From JANQRA01 sp035762545 (GTDB lineage: Bacteria > Actinomycetota > Acidimicrobiia > Spongiisociales > ZC4RG35): DNA of 64,000 bases. Shown one piece after another: positions 23,689 through 32,125 of the stretch (within the stretch, counting starts at the first letter, position 1; each line of letters opens with the position of its first letter). Location of the stretch: contig DASTOM010000025.1 of NCBI GenBank assembly GCA_035762545.1, forward strand, positions 1 to 64,000. The letters run 5' to 3'. The notes below the pieces were generated by a model. The model saw only the letters and a list, made by a program, of their open reading frames with translations, was not told where the DNA came from and did no database searches. A program made the position numbers and the translations under genes.

Positions 23689-25647
23689 TCAGCCCAGCTG
23701 GACCGCCAAAGCAGCCGGATCACTGGTGGGCAAGTCGCAGACGAAGTCCCGACACACGAAGGCGTGAGCCGGTTCGCCGCCGGGTCGTCCGGCGAGCAAA
23801 GGAACCGCCTCGGTTTCGGACGCCGACCCGGCCAGCACCACTCCCGGTCGATAGCGGGACCAATACACCGCGGCCAGCTCTTCCCAACCTGTACCAACGA
23901 TCGCCACCTCACGGGTACCCAGAGACGAATGCGCAACGGCCAGGTGGTGCCCCACCATCGTCGGATAGCGCTCGGCGAGGAGGGCGACCGATCCCAGAGC
24001 CCGCTCGGACTCGGCCCGCCAGTCGGATCGACCCGTGTAGAGGCTCCCCAGCAGCAAAGCTTCCGCCGCCAGGGCGTTTCCCGACGGCAGCGGGTTGTCG
24101 GTGATGTCGGAGGGGCGTTTCACCAGTTCGTCGGCATCCGCTGAGTTCGAATAGAAGCCACCATCGGGTCTGGCGAACCGCTCGAACTGATCGATCAGGC
24201 CCACTGCATCCTCGTACCAGCGCACCTCACCTGTGGCCGCGTAGAGGGTGAGGAGCCCGACCGCCATCGAGGCGTGATCGTCGAGGAACCCCGCTACAGA
24301 GGTCCGACCTTCCCGCCACGAGCGCATCAGTCGACCATCCACAACCAACTCCCTCAGCACGAAGTCAGCCGTCTGGCGCGCCACATCCAGATAACGCCTC
24401 TCGCGCAGGACGGCGCCGGTCTCGGCCAGGGCCCGGATCGCCAAACCGTTCCAGGAAGCGATCACCTTGTCGTCCAGACCGGGTCGGATTCGTTTCGACC
24501 GCGCCTCCAGCAAAATCGTCTTGGCGTCCACCAGCCCGGGCGGCGGAGTGGAACCGACGACCTCGAGGATGTTCGAGCCCTCGAAGTTGCCGGACTCGGT
24601 GATTCCGTAGAAGTCAAGGACCGGTTGCGCAGCATCTCCCAGTACGGATCTGATCTCGTCCGGGGTCCAGACGTAGAACTTGCCCTCGACACCCTCCGAG
24701 TCGGCGTCCTCCGACGAGAAGAACCCGCCATCGGGGTGGCGCAGGTCACGCTCCAGGTATCCGATCGTCGAGCGGGCTACGTCTGTGAACTCGGAGCGGT
24801 CGAGCTCGATACCGGACCACAGGTACAGCCGGGCCAGTTGGGCGTTGTCGTAGAGCATCTTCTCGAAGTGGGGGACCAGCCACCGGGTGTCCACCGAGTA
24901 GCGGGCGAAGCCTCCACCTATCTGGTCATGGATGCCTCCCGCCGCCATCTCGTCGAGGGTCCTGGCCAGCATGGTCCCCGCCTCGGACGCCCAGTCTTCG
25001 GCGTGGGCTCTCAGAAGGAACTCGAGGACGGGCTGCTGTGGGAACTTGGGGGCACCACCGAAGCCACCGTTGACGGGGTCGAAGGAACCGGAGATCGCCC
25101 GATACGCAGACTCCAAGACCTCCTGGTCCGGGGATGAACCGCCAGGAAGCTCTCGGGTGATCGCGCCGACCAGCCGCGAAGCCTGCTCGCCGACCTCGGC
25201 ACGACGGTTGACCCAGGCGTCGGACACTGCAGCGATCACCTGTCTGAACGAGGGCATGCGGTGATGGGGCCGATCGGGGAAGTAGGTGCCGGCGTAGAAC
25301 GGACGCCCCTCGTGGTCGATCCAGACCGTCATCGGCCACCCACCTTGCCCGGTCATCGTCTGCACCGCCTCCATGTATATGGAGTCGACGTCGGGCCGCT
25401 CCTCCCGATCGACCTTCACATTCACGAACAGTTGGTTCATGATCTCGGCGGTGGTCTCGTCCTCGAATGACTCGTGGGCCATGACGTGACACCAATGGCA
25501 AGCGGCGTAACCGACACTGAGCAGCACTGGCACGTCGCGGCGCCGCGCCTCGGCGAACGCATCACCGCCCCACTCCCACCAGTCGACCGGATTGTCGGCG
25601 TGTTGGAGCAGGTAGGGCGAGGTGGCGTGGGCCAAGCGGTTCGGCAT
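23689..25647 (-). CDS. YyaL/SPATA20-type thioredoxin-domain protein (DUF255)
   Basis: 652 residues from ATG 25647; the open frame upstream is antisense to the next gene and is not used. HATSPYLLQHADNPVDWWEW is the family start. YAACHWCHVMAHESF holds the CxxC pair C50/C53 in a thioredoxin-like domain (about 1-160). An alpha/alpha-barrel resembling N-acylglucosamine epimerase follows. The family is widespread but its activity is undefined. GAGGGAG lies directly before the ATG. Single-gene unit, divergent from sixA by 57 bases. Confidence 0.88.
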   Translation of the reverse strand: MPNRLAHATSPYLLQHADNPVDWWEWGGDAFAEARRRDVPVLLSVGYAACHWCHVMAHESFEDETTAEIMNQLFVNVKVDREERPDVDSIYMEAVQTMTGQGGWPMTVWIDHEGRPFYAGTYFPDRPHHRMPSFRQVIAAVSDAWVNRRAEVGEQASRLVGAITRELPGGSSPDQEVLESAYRAISGSFDPVNGGFGGAPKFPQQPVLEFLLRAHAEDWASEAGTMLARTLDEMAAGGIHDQIGGGFARYSVDTRWLVPHFEKMLYDNAQLARLYLWSGIELDRSEFTDVARSTIGYLERDLRHPDGGFFSSEDADSEGVEGKFYVWTPDEIRSVLGDAAQPVLDFYGITESGNFEGSNILEVVGSTPPPGLVDAKTILLEARSKRIRPGLDDKVIASWNGLAIRALAETGAVLRERRYLDVARQTADFVLRELVVDGRLMRSWREGRTSVAGFLDDHASMAVGLLTLYAATGEVRWYEDAVGLIDQFERFARPDGGFYSNSADADELVKRPSDITDNPLPSGNALAAEALLLGSLYTGRSDWRAESERALGSVALLAERYPTMVGHHLAVAHSSLGTREVAIVGTGWEELAAVYWSRYRPGVVLAGSASETEAVPLLAGRPGGEPAHAFVCRDFVCDLPTSDPAALAVQLG

Positions 25648-25704
25648 CTCCCTCAACCGTAGGCGGATCGCTGCAGCACGCCCTCGCCTAGCCTCTCGCG
25701 GGAC

Positions 25705-26184
25705 ATGAAGACCCTTCTCGTCATGCGTCACGCCAAGTCGGACTGGGATGCCGACTACAGCCGTGACCACGATCGACCACTGAACGAACGCGGTGTCAAG
25801 AGTGCCCGCGCCATGGGCGAGACACTGGCGGCGGAGGGTCTGGTGCCCGGACTGGTCATCACCTCGACCGCGGTCAGGGCTCGTACCACAGCCGAGCTCG
25901 CCGCCCATGCGGGAAACTGGGATACCGAGATCGAGCTCGATCCACGTCTCTATGGCTCCGGTGTCGACACCGCCATCGAGGTCGCTGCGGACGCCCCCGA
26001 CGTCGACCGGCTCATGCTCGTCGGCCACCAGCCGACATGGTCCAGCCTGGTGTCGGTCCTGAGCGGCCAGCGGGTCGAGATGAAGACGGCCACAGTGGCG
26101 GTGGTCGAGTTCGACGCATGGCCCGCGGTGGAGACGCCCTCAGGCCGGCTTGTCGCCGTTTACCAACCCCGCGACTACATCTAA
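25705..26184 (+). CDS. SixA-like phosphohistidine phosphatase
   Basis: 159 residues. The N-terminal LVMRHAKSDWDA carries the RHAK motif of the SixA branch of histidine phosphatases. VGHQPTW gives the second catalytic His. Such enzymes remove phosphate from phosphohistidine in signalling or PTS proteins. Substrate here is unknown. Stand-alone gene. Confidence 0.87.
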   Translation: MKTLLVMRHAKSDWDADYSRDHDRPLNERGVKSARAMGETLAAEGLVPGLVITSTAVRARTTAELAAHAGNWDTEIELDPRLYGSGVDTAIEVAADAPDVDRLMLVGHQPTWSSLVSVLSGQRVEMKTATVAVVEFDAWPAVETPSGRLVAVYQPRDYI

Positions 26185-26218
26185 CCGGCACCAACCCGGA
26201 CACCGGTAACGTTCCGGT

Positions 26219-26875
26219 ATGCGCAGAATCTCGACCTTCATAGTGATTCTCGGTGTTGTCCTGGCCGCCTGTAGCGGGGGAGATGCCGGAGATACGTCGA
26301 CCACGGCAGCGCCCGACTCCTCGTCCACGGCCCCGGCCGACACGACAACGACGGGGGCCGAGGCGACTACCTCTACCGTCGAGGCCGTCACGACAACGGG
26401 TGCCGCCGGGGCCGGAGGAGGAGGCTCCGACTGCATCGTCGGGACCTGGATCATGGACAACGAGGTCTTCATCGCAAACATGTCAGGAGTCTTCGAGGGC
26501 GCAGATATGGGCGGGGCCGAAGTGACGGCGCTGGGTGGCACCTACACGGTCCAGATGGACGCAGATGGATCGTTGCTGGCCATCAGAGACGGCTGGGGAT
26601 TCCAGGTAGGCACATCCGAGGGCACCGTGATCATCGAGATGAACGGAGAAGACACCGGGACGTGGAGCGCCGACGACACCACCATGACCGTCGAGATCGA
26701 CATCTCGGACGTGCTCGTCAACTCCAGGATCGAGGTCGACGGACAGGAAGTGCCTCTTCCCACCGCACCTGTAGACGTTCCCGAAGGGATTGCCTCAGGG
26801 AGCACCTATGAGTGCACAGCAGACACCCTGACCATCACCAACAGCGGCATCACCTCAGTCCTCAACAGGGCCTAG
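26219..26875 (+). CDS. Lipoprotein of unknown function
   Basis: 218 residues. A signal peptide ends in the lipobox LAAC (about residue 18). It is followed by a roughly 45-residue Thr/Ser/Ala-rich linker of low complexity, the wall-spanning type found on actinobacterial lipoproteins. The C-terminal domain (about 70-218) starts CIVGTWIMDNEVF and looks like a small lipocalin-type beta barrel (GTW, DGS..IRDGWGF, GTWSADD). Function unknown. Confidence 0.7.
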   Translation: MRRISTFIVILGVVLAACSGGDAGDTSTTAAPDSSSTAPADTTTTGAEATTSTVEAVTTTGAAGAGGGGSDCIVGTWIMDNEVFIANMSGVFEGADMGGAEVTALGGTYTVQMDADGSLLAIRDGWGFQVGTSEGTVIIEMNGEDTGTWSADDTTMTVEIDISDVLVNSRIEVDGQEVPLPTAPVDVPEGIASGSTYECTADTLTITNSGITSVLNRA

Positions 26876-26906
26876 AGACAACGGATCCCAGGGGCCGGGA
26901 GGGAAA

Positions 26907-27878
26907 GTGACGAGGGTGGAGACATATCGTGGGTTGGTCCCCTCCGATGATCTTGGGGTCACCCTCATCCACGAGCATCTGTTCGTTCGGAGTTTCGAAC
27001 TGGAGATGAACCGTCCGGACGAGGAATGGGAGGCGCCGCGGGCGGTGGAGTCCGCCGTCGCTGGCCTCATGGACCTGTACCACCTCGGAGTGCGGACGGT
27101 GGTGGACCTGACCGTTCCCGGATTGGGCCGTGACGTCGAGTTGGTGTCCCAGGTGGCTCGGCGGGTCCCGATCAACGTGATCGCCTCCACCGGCTGGTAC
27201 ACGCCCAACGTGTTGCCTCCTTATTTCCAGTTTCACGGCCCACAGTCGGTGTTGGGTGGCGATGAGCCGCTGGTCGAGATGTTTGTGGCGGACATACGAG
27301 ACGGCATCGCCGGAAGCGACATCAGAGCAGCGATGCTCAAGGTGATGACGGACGAAGACGGTTTCACCCCTGATGTGGTCAGGGTCATGTCTGCGGCGGC
27401 GGTGGCTCATCAGGAAACTGGTGTGCCCATCACCACCCATTCCCATCCTGCATCCGGAAATGGACTCGGACAGCAGACATTCCTGGTCGAGCGTGGCGTC
27501 GACCCCGAACGCATCGTGATCGGCCACTCCGGTGACACTGAAGACCTCGACTATCTGCGAGCCTTGATGGACAACGGTTCCACCATCGGCATGGATCGAT
27601 TTGGGATGGAGCACGTGCTGTCCGACGAAAGGCGGGTGGCAACGGTGGCGAGACTTGTCGAGCGCGGGTATGCCGAACGTATGGTGCTGTCCCACGATGC
27701 CGCGATATACAGCCACATCACACCACCCTCCTGGCGTGCCGGTCATGCCCCCAACTGGCGGATGGACAACATCCCCAACCGGATCCTTCCGATGCTGCGC
27801 GCCGTCGGCGTGTCTCCAGAGGCCATCGAGCAGATGATGGTGCTCAACCCTCGTCGGCTCCTCCGGAGGTCGACATGA
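26907..27878 (+). CDS. Phosphotriesterase-family metal hydrolase (probable lactonase)
   Basis: 323 residues from GTG 26907 behind GGGAGGGAAA. The binuclear metal site of the PTE family is complete: H22/H24 (HEHLF), K145 (AAMLKVMTD, the carboxylated lysine position), H178/H180 (TTHSHP), H207 (IGHSGD) and D264 (LSHDAA). Bacterial relatives are mostly lactonases. It overlaps the alcohol dehydrogenase gene by four bases, so oxidation of an alcohol to a lactone followed by ring opening is a sensible pairing. First gene of the catabolic island. Confidence 0.85.
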   Translation: MTRVETYRGLVPSDDLGVTLIHEHLFVRSFELEMNRPDEEWEAPRAVESAVAGLMDLYHLGVRTVVDLTVPGLGRDVELVSQVARRVPINVIASTGWYTPNVLPPYFQFHGPQSVLGGDEPLVEMFVADIRDGIAGSDIRAAMLKVMTDEDGFTPDVVRVMSAAAVAHQETGVPITTHSHPASGNGLGQQTFLVERGVDPERIVIGHSGDTEDLDYLRALMDNGSTIGMDRFGMEHVLSDERRVATVARLVERGYAERMVLSHDAAIYSHITPPSWRAGHAPNWRMDNIPNRILPMLRAVGVSPEAIEQMMVLNPRRLLRRST

Positions 27879-28849
27879 AGGCTGCCCTGTTGGTCGAACC
27901 GGGAAAGGTAGTCGTGGACGAGGTCGGCGATCCGGAGCCCGGTCCGGGGGAGGTGCGGATTGCTGTCGGTGGCGTAGGGCTGTGCGGATCGGATCAGAGT
28001 GTCTTCTCCGGAAAGTGGGAGGTCCGGTCCTACCCGTGGATCATGGGTCATGAGGCGTTCGGTGTCATCGACGCCGTTGGTCCCGGTGTGTCAGCCGGCC
28101 GGATCGGGGATCTCGTGGTCGTGGAGCCGAACGTCGCATGCTTCGAGTGTGATGTCTGCCGCTCCGGGGTGACGTCTGCTTGTCGTGGACGCCAATCGCT
28201 CGGGATGAATCGGCCCGGTGCGCTGGCAGAACGAGTGGTGATCTCGAGCGAGTTCGCATGGCCGGTCTCGCCGGCCGACCACATCGACCTGGTGTGCGTG
28301 GAGCCGGCAACCGTCGCCGGTGCCGCCCTTCGACGGCTTCGGGCTCGTTTGCCTGGGTCGGCACTCGTGGTCGGGGCTGGGGCTCAGGGTCTCACGATGG
28401 CGCTCGCCCTCATCGGCAAGGGCGTGACTGTCTTCACGCATGACATCAACGCACACCGAATCGAGTTCGCTGCCGAGCTCGGCGCCGCTCCTGTCGTCGA
28501 TGGCCTGTCGTTCGAGCTCGTGGTCGACACGGTGGGCTCACCTGCGTCCATGGCCACGGCGATGCATCACATCGCAGCGGGTGGGTCGGTGATCTGTCTC
28601 GGGCTTGACAGCCGGCCTCTCGAGCTCAGCTCCCAGACCCTGGTTCGTTCCCAGGTCACGGTGCAGGGCTCGTTGACCTATGACCACCCGGTCGACTTCG
28701 CAACGACGCTCGACGACCTCGCCGCCGGTCGGATCAGGCCGGGCCAGATCGTCACCGACGAGTACCCGTTGGAGGACACGCAGGCCGCCTTTGAGAACAG
28801 TGCAAAGGCACGCGGAAAAACCTGGATCCGCGTGGGTTCCCTAAATTGA
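27875..28849 (+). CDS. Zinc-dependent alcohol dehydrogenase (MDR family)
   Basis: 324 residues, ATGA overlap with the lactonase gene. Catalytic zinc ligands are C37 (GLCGSD) and H59 (MGHE). The structural zinc uses C89, C92, C95 and C103 (CFECDVC...ACRG). The coenzyme motif is VVGAGAQGLTMALAL. Somewhat short for the family but with all key residues. Likely oxidises a polyol, sugar or sugar acid that the lactonase or TRAP system handles; substrate unknown. Confidence 0.85.
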   Translation: MKAALLVEPGKVVVDEVGDPEPGPGEVRIAVGGVGLCGSDQSVFSGKWEVRSYPWIMGHEAFGVIDAVGPGVSAGRIGDLVVVEPNVACFECDVCRSGVTSACRGRQSLGMNRPGALAERVVISSEFAWPVSPADHIDLVCVEPATVAGAALRRLRARLPGSALVVGAGAQGLTMALALIGKGVTVFTHDINAHRIEFAAELGAAPVVDGLSFELVVDTVGSPASMATAMHHIAAGGSVICLGLDSRPLELSSQTLVRSQVTVQGSLTYDHPVDFATTLDDLAAGRIRPGQIVTDEYPLEDTQAAFENSAKARGKTWIRVGSLN

Positions 28850-28852
28850 CTA

Positions 28853-28863
28853 TATTCATTACA
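28853..28863 (+). promoter_or_regulatory. Candidate GntR operator upstream of dctP
   Basis: TATTCATTACA, in the AT-rich 83-base gap before dctP. It matches TATTCACTATA in the promoter at 42338-42348 (reverse) and partly TTTCACTTCA near 34901. These could be sites for the GntR protein encoded at 34962. Confidence 0.35.
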
Positions 28864-28932
28864 GTTCAACAGGAACCGACCCGAACTTGACGGTCGGAAC
28901 CCGGTCGAACTGACTGACTACGAGGAGGACAG

Positions 28933-30033
28933 ATGAACAGGCGATCCCGGATATTCGCCATTCTGCTGGCACTTTCTTTGGTGCTGGCCGCATGTGGTGG
29001 CGACGGTGGAGACGACGAGACGACGACTACGGCTGACGCCGGAGTCACGACCACAGAGGCCGCGGGGCCGACGACCACCGCAGATGCTGGAACCACGACA
29101 ACCGGCGCGGAGCAAACCGAGGTCGAGCTGGTGCTCGCCCACAGCTATCAGGAGGGGCAACCTCAGGTGGTGTGTGGCACGGATGTCATCAAAGAGGTCG
29201 CCGAGGGAGCGGGCGTCGGACTAACCATCGAGGTGTTTGGTGCGAGTGAGCTCGGCGGGGACGCCGACCGCATCGAGTCCGTGATCTCTGGCGATATCGA
29301 CATCGATATCCAGGGTGCCTCGGCCTTGGCGTCCGTGTACGCCCCAATGGGAGTAGCCGACGGCGCCTTCGTCTTCGACGACAGCGATCACGTCTACAAC
29401 TTCTTCACAGGGGATGCCTCCACGCCGCTCAAGGAAGGGTTCCTCGAGGCAACCGGTGTTCAGATCCTCGGTGCCTGGAACACGGGCGCACGTCAGTTCA
29501 CTGCGAACGTCCCGATTCGTGAGCCCGAGGACCTCGAGGGTCTGAGGATGCGGTTCCCGCCATCACCGTCGTTCCTCCTCAACGCCGAGGCCATGGGTGC
29601 CGAAGCAGTCGAGGTCGCGTTCGAGGAGCTGTACCTGGCACTTCAACAGGGCACCGTGGACGGGCAGGAGAACCCGATCACCAACATCGACGCCATCAAC
29701 CTCGACGAGGTGCAGGACTACATCAGCCTGTCGGCCCATCAGCTGAGCACGAACCTCGTGGTCATGAATGGCGCGACCTGGGACTCGTTGAGCCCCGAGC
29801 AGCAGCAAGCCATCGCCGATGGCGTCGAGCAAGCGATGATCGAAGAGCCCCAGTGTGCGGCGGAGGCCGAAGAGACGATCCTGGCGGCGTGGCGGGACAG
29901 CGGCGACATGGAAGTGATCGACGACGTGAACCGTGACGCTTTCCGTGAGATGGCCGAGCCATTTCTCAGGGAGAACTACACCCCCGAGCAGATCGAGGTC
30001 CTCGACGCGATCCGCTCAACGGCCGGCGGATAG
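28933..30033 (+). CDS. dctP: TRAP transporter substrate-binding lipoprotein
   Basis: 366 residues. A signal peptide with lipobox VLAAC and a Thr-rich linker (about 23-58) are followed by the DctP fold (VELVLAHSYQEGQ onward). GARQFTANVPIREPEDLEGLRMRF contains the conserved Arg of the carboxylate-binding site, so an organic acid is the likely ligand. Lipid anchoring replaces free diffusion in a Gram-positive envelope. A 13-bp hairpin follows the stop and probably raises its level over the permease genes. Confidence 0.92.
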   Translation: MNRRSRIFAILLALSLVLAACGGDGGDDETTTTADAGVTTTEAAGPTTTADAGTTTTGAEQTEVELVLAHSYQEGQPQVVCGTDVIKEVAEGAGVGLTIEVFGASELGGDADRIESVISGDIDIDIQGASALASVYAPMGVADGAFVFDDSDHVYNFFTGDASTPLKEGFLEATGVQILGAWNTGARQFTANVPIREPEDLEGLRMRFPPSPSFLLNAEAMGAEAVEVAFEELYLALQQGTVDGQENPITNIDAINLDEVQDYISLSAHQLSTNLVVMNGATWDSLSPEQQQAIADGVEQAMIEEPQCAAEAEETILAAWRDSGDMEVIDDVNRDAFREMAEPFLRENYTPEQIEVLDAIRSTAGG

Positions 30034-30046
30034 TCGGAAACCGTGG

Positions 30047-30076
30047 AAAGTGCCCGGGATGCGTCCCGGGCACTTT
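30047..30076 (+). terminator. Perfect hairpin between dctP and dctQ
   Basis: AAAGTGCCCGGGA (30047-30059), loop TGCG, TCCCGGGCACTTT (30064-30076): 13 perfect base pairs, ending in CTTTCTAGTTTCT. It looks like a partial terminator or an mRNA-stabilising stem between the binding protein and the membrane subunits. Confidence 0.75.
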
Positions 30077-30144
30077 CTAGTTTCTGCGGTTTATTTTGTG
30101 AGCAGCTGGGCGAAATCTGCCCCGGGTTAGGAGGATCGACTTCG

Positions 30145-30789
30145 ATGGATCAGCACGACGACCCGCCGGTGAGCGAAGGCGAGGGTAAGCACTCCAGTGC
30201 CCTCGAGGAGCTCCACGAGACCGAGGCGGAGTTCTACGCTGCACAGGAAGAGGCAGCGGAGCGGGAACAGCCGCTGCTTCCAGCGAGCGAACCCATGCAC
30301 TCCGTTTTCAGGGTGCTTGGGACGGTCGAGCAGGTGGTTGGCTCTCTGCTGTTGGTGCTGATTCTGATCCTCGTACTGGGCCAGGTCGCGTTGCGCTACA
30401 TCCCCGGTGCCTCGGCTGCGTGGTCGGGAGAGTTGGCCCGATTGTCGATGGTATGGGCGACGTTTCTCCTGGCCGGATATCTGATCGCGTATCCCCCGCA
30501 CCACATCGCAATCAAGGTCATCGACTACGTGGCAAAGGGGCGCTGGCTCGTAGGTGTCAAGTTGTTCGTGAACCTGGTGATCCTGGGAACCTGCGTGGTT
30601 CTGATCTATGGGAGCTACACCTTGGTGACGACAGGCGTCGATCAGGTGACGCCGGCAGGCGGACTGTCGCTTCGCTTCGTCAACTCGATTCCGCTCGTCG
30701 GGCTGATCCTCGTGGCGATCCGCGTCGTCTTGGCGATCGTCATCCGTGACATACCTGGGCTGAAGAACGGCAGCGAAGAAACTGCATGA
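30145..30789 (+). CDS. dctQ: TRAP transporter small membrane subunit
   Basis: 214 residues from ATG 30145, with AGGAGGATC upstream; an in-frame start at 30043 would run through the hairpin and is rejected. An unusually long acidic N-terminal tail (about 50 residues, Glu-rich) precedes four membrane helices. These include ALRYIPGASAAWSGELARLSMVWATFLLAG, the DctQ signature with W-x-x-E. It links DctP to DctM. Overlaps dctM by four bases. Confidence 0.9.
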   Translation: MDQHDDPPVSEGEGKHSSALEELHETEAEFYAAQEEAAEREQPLLPASEPMHSVFRVLGTVEQVVGSLLLVLILILVLGQVALRYIPGASAAWSGELARLSMVWATFLLAGYLIAYPPHHIAIKVIDYVAKGRWLVGVKLFVNLVILGTCVVLIYGSYTLVTTGVDQVTPAGGLSLRFVNSIPLVGLILVAIRVVLAIVIRDIPGLKNGSEETA

Positions 30790-32060
30790 GCCTGACACTG
30801 CTGATCATCGCGATCATCGTTCTTTTTCTGCTGCGTGTACCGATGGCCTTCGCCATCCTCGGGCCTTCGGTCGTGTGGTTCCTCATCGAAGGTAACACGC
30901 CTCATCTGGCGATTCGCCTGATGATGCAAGGGATAGACAGTTGGCCGTTGCTGGCGGTTCCCCTGTTCATCCTCGTGGGGATCGTGGCCACGCGAACCGA
31001 GATCGCGGACCGACTCTATGACGCGGCGGTCTTGTTCCTGGGGCCGCTGCGCGCCGGTCTCGCCTACGTGAACATCGCGGTGAGCCTCGGTTTCTCCTGG
31101 ATGAGCGGCGCATCACTTGCCGATGCTGCTGGTCTCGGGGCGATCGAAGTCAACCACATGCGGAAAAAGGGTTATCCCGCTGAGTTCTCTGTGGGCCTCA
31201 GCGCCAGCTCCGCTCTCATCAGTCCGATAATGCCACCCAGCATTCCGGCGGTGGTGTTCGCCTCCGTGGCAGCCGTTTCAACCGGTGGCCTCTTCGCAGC
31301 GGCGGTCGTGCCGGCGTTCCTGATGACCTTGGCCCTGATCGTCCTCGTCTATGTCTGGGCTCGTCGCCGTCCGGATCTGGTTGGCGACCCCTACGACTGG
31401 AGCCAGGTTCGCCGTGCCTTCTTGCGGGCCCTGCCTGCCATGGGCGCTCCTGTGTTGATTCTCGGTGGGATCCTGGGCGGTTTCTTCACCCCAACGGAAG
31501 CGGCGGGGGTTGGGGCCCTATACATGCTTCTCCTGGCCTTCTCGTATAGGACCCTGACCTGGAAGGGTCTGGGCCTCATCTTCAGGGACACCGCGGTGAT
31601 CACTGCTCAGATCATGCTGATCATCGGCGCTTCGGCACTGCTCAGCTGGATCCTGGCACGCGAACAGGTGCCCCAGAAGGTGGCGGAGGCTCTCGTTGGC
31701 CTGACTGACAATCCGTTCGTCTTCCTTCTGATCATCAACGTGCTCCTGCTCATCCTGGGGATGCTCCTGGAGCCGACGTCGGCCCTCATCATCGTGACTC
31801 CGATTCTCCTGCCAGTCGCTTTGAGTTTCGGCGTCGATCCACTCCAACTCGGCTCCATAGTCATCTTCAACCTGATGATCGGGCTGATGACCCCACCGAT
31901 GGGAGGGGTGATTTTCGTATTGAGCTCGGTGACTGATCTACCCATCGAACGGGTGTTCAAGGGTGCGGCCATCTATCTCCCAGCCATGCTCATCGTTCTG
32001 TTGCTCATCACCTACGTACCGGCGATCACTCTCTGGCTCCCGGGGCTTCTCGGGTTCTGA
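30786..32060 (+). CDS. dctM: TRAP transporter large permease subunit
   Basis: 424 residues, twelve or so hydrophobic segments. SASSALISPIMPPSIPAVVFA is the first conserved loop of DctM, and LMIGLMTPPMGGVIFVLSSV the second; both form the substrate and Na+ sites. Length is normal. It imports an organic acid driven by a Na+ gradient together with DctP and DctQ. The next gene starts 65 bases downstream on the same strand. Confidence 0.93.
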   Translation: MSLTLLIIAIIVLFLLRVPMAFAILGPSVVWFLIEGNTPHLAIRLMMQGIDSWPLLAVPLFILVGIVATRTEIADRLYDAAVLFLGPLRAGLAYVNIAVSLGFSWMSGASLADAAGLGAIEVNHMRKKGYPAEFSVGLSASSALISPIMPPSIPAVVFASVAAVSTGGLFAAAVVPAFLMTLALIVLVYVWARRRPDLVGDPYDWSQVRRAFLRALPAMGAPVLILGGILGGFFTPTEAAGVGALYMLLLAFSYRTLTWKGLGLIFRDTAVITAQIMLIIGASALLSWILAREQVPQKVAEALVGLTDNPFVFLLIINVLLLILGMLLEPTSALIIVTPILLPVALSFGVDPLQLGSIVIFNLMIGLMTPPMGGVIFVLSSVTDLPIERVFKGAAIYLPAMLIVLLLITYVPAITLWLPGLLGF

Positions 32061-32125
32061 GGCCCTGACCGGCGGTTGCAGCCTCAGATTCCCGGGTCGA
32101 CCGCTGAAACCGGTACCTTGACCTC

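Noticed and set aside
30043..30144. Extended N-terminus for DctQ
   Set aside because: The extra 34 codons would be read through the 13-bp hairpin, and the ATG at 30145 has AGGAGGATC upstream.
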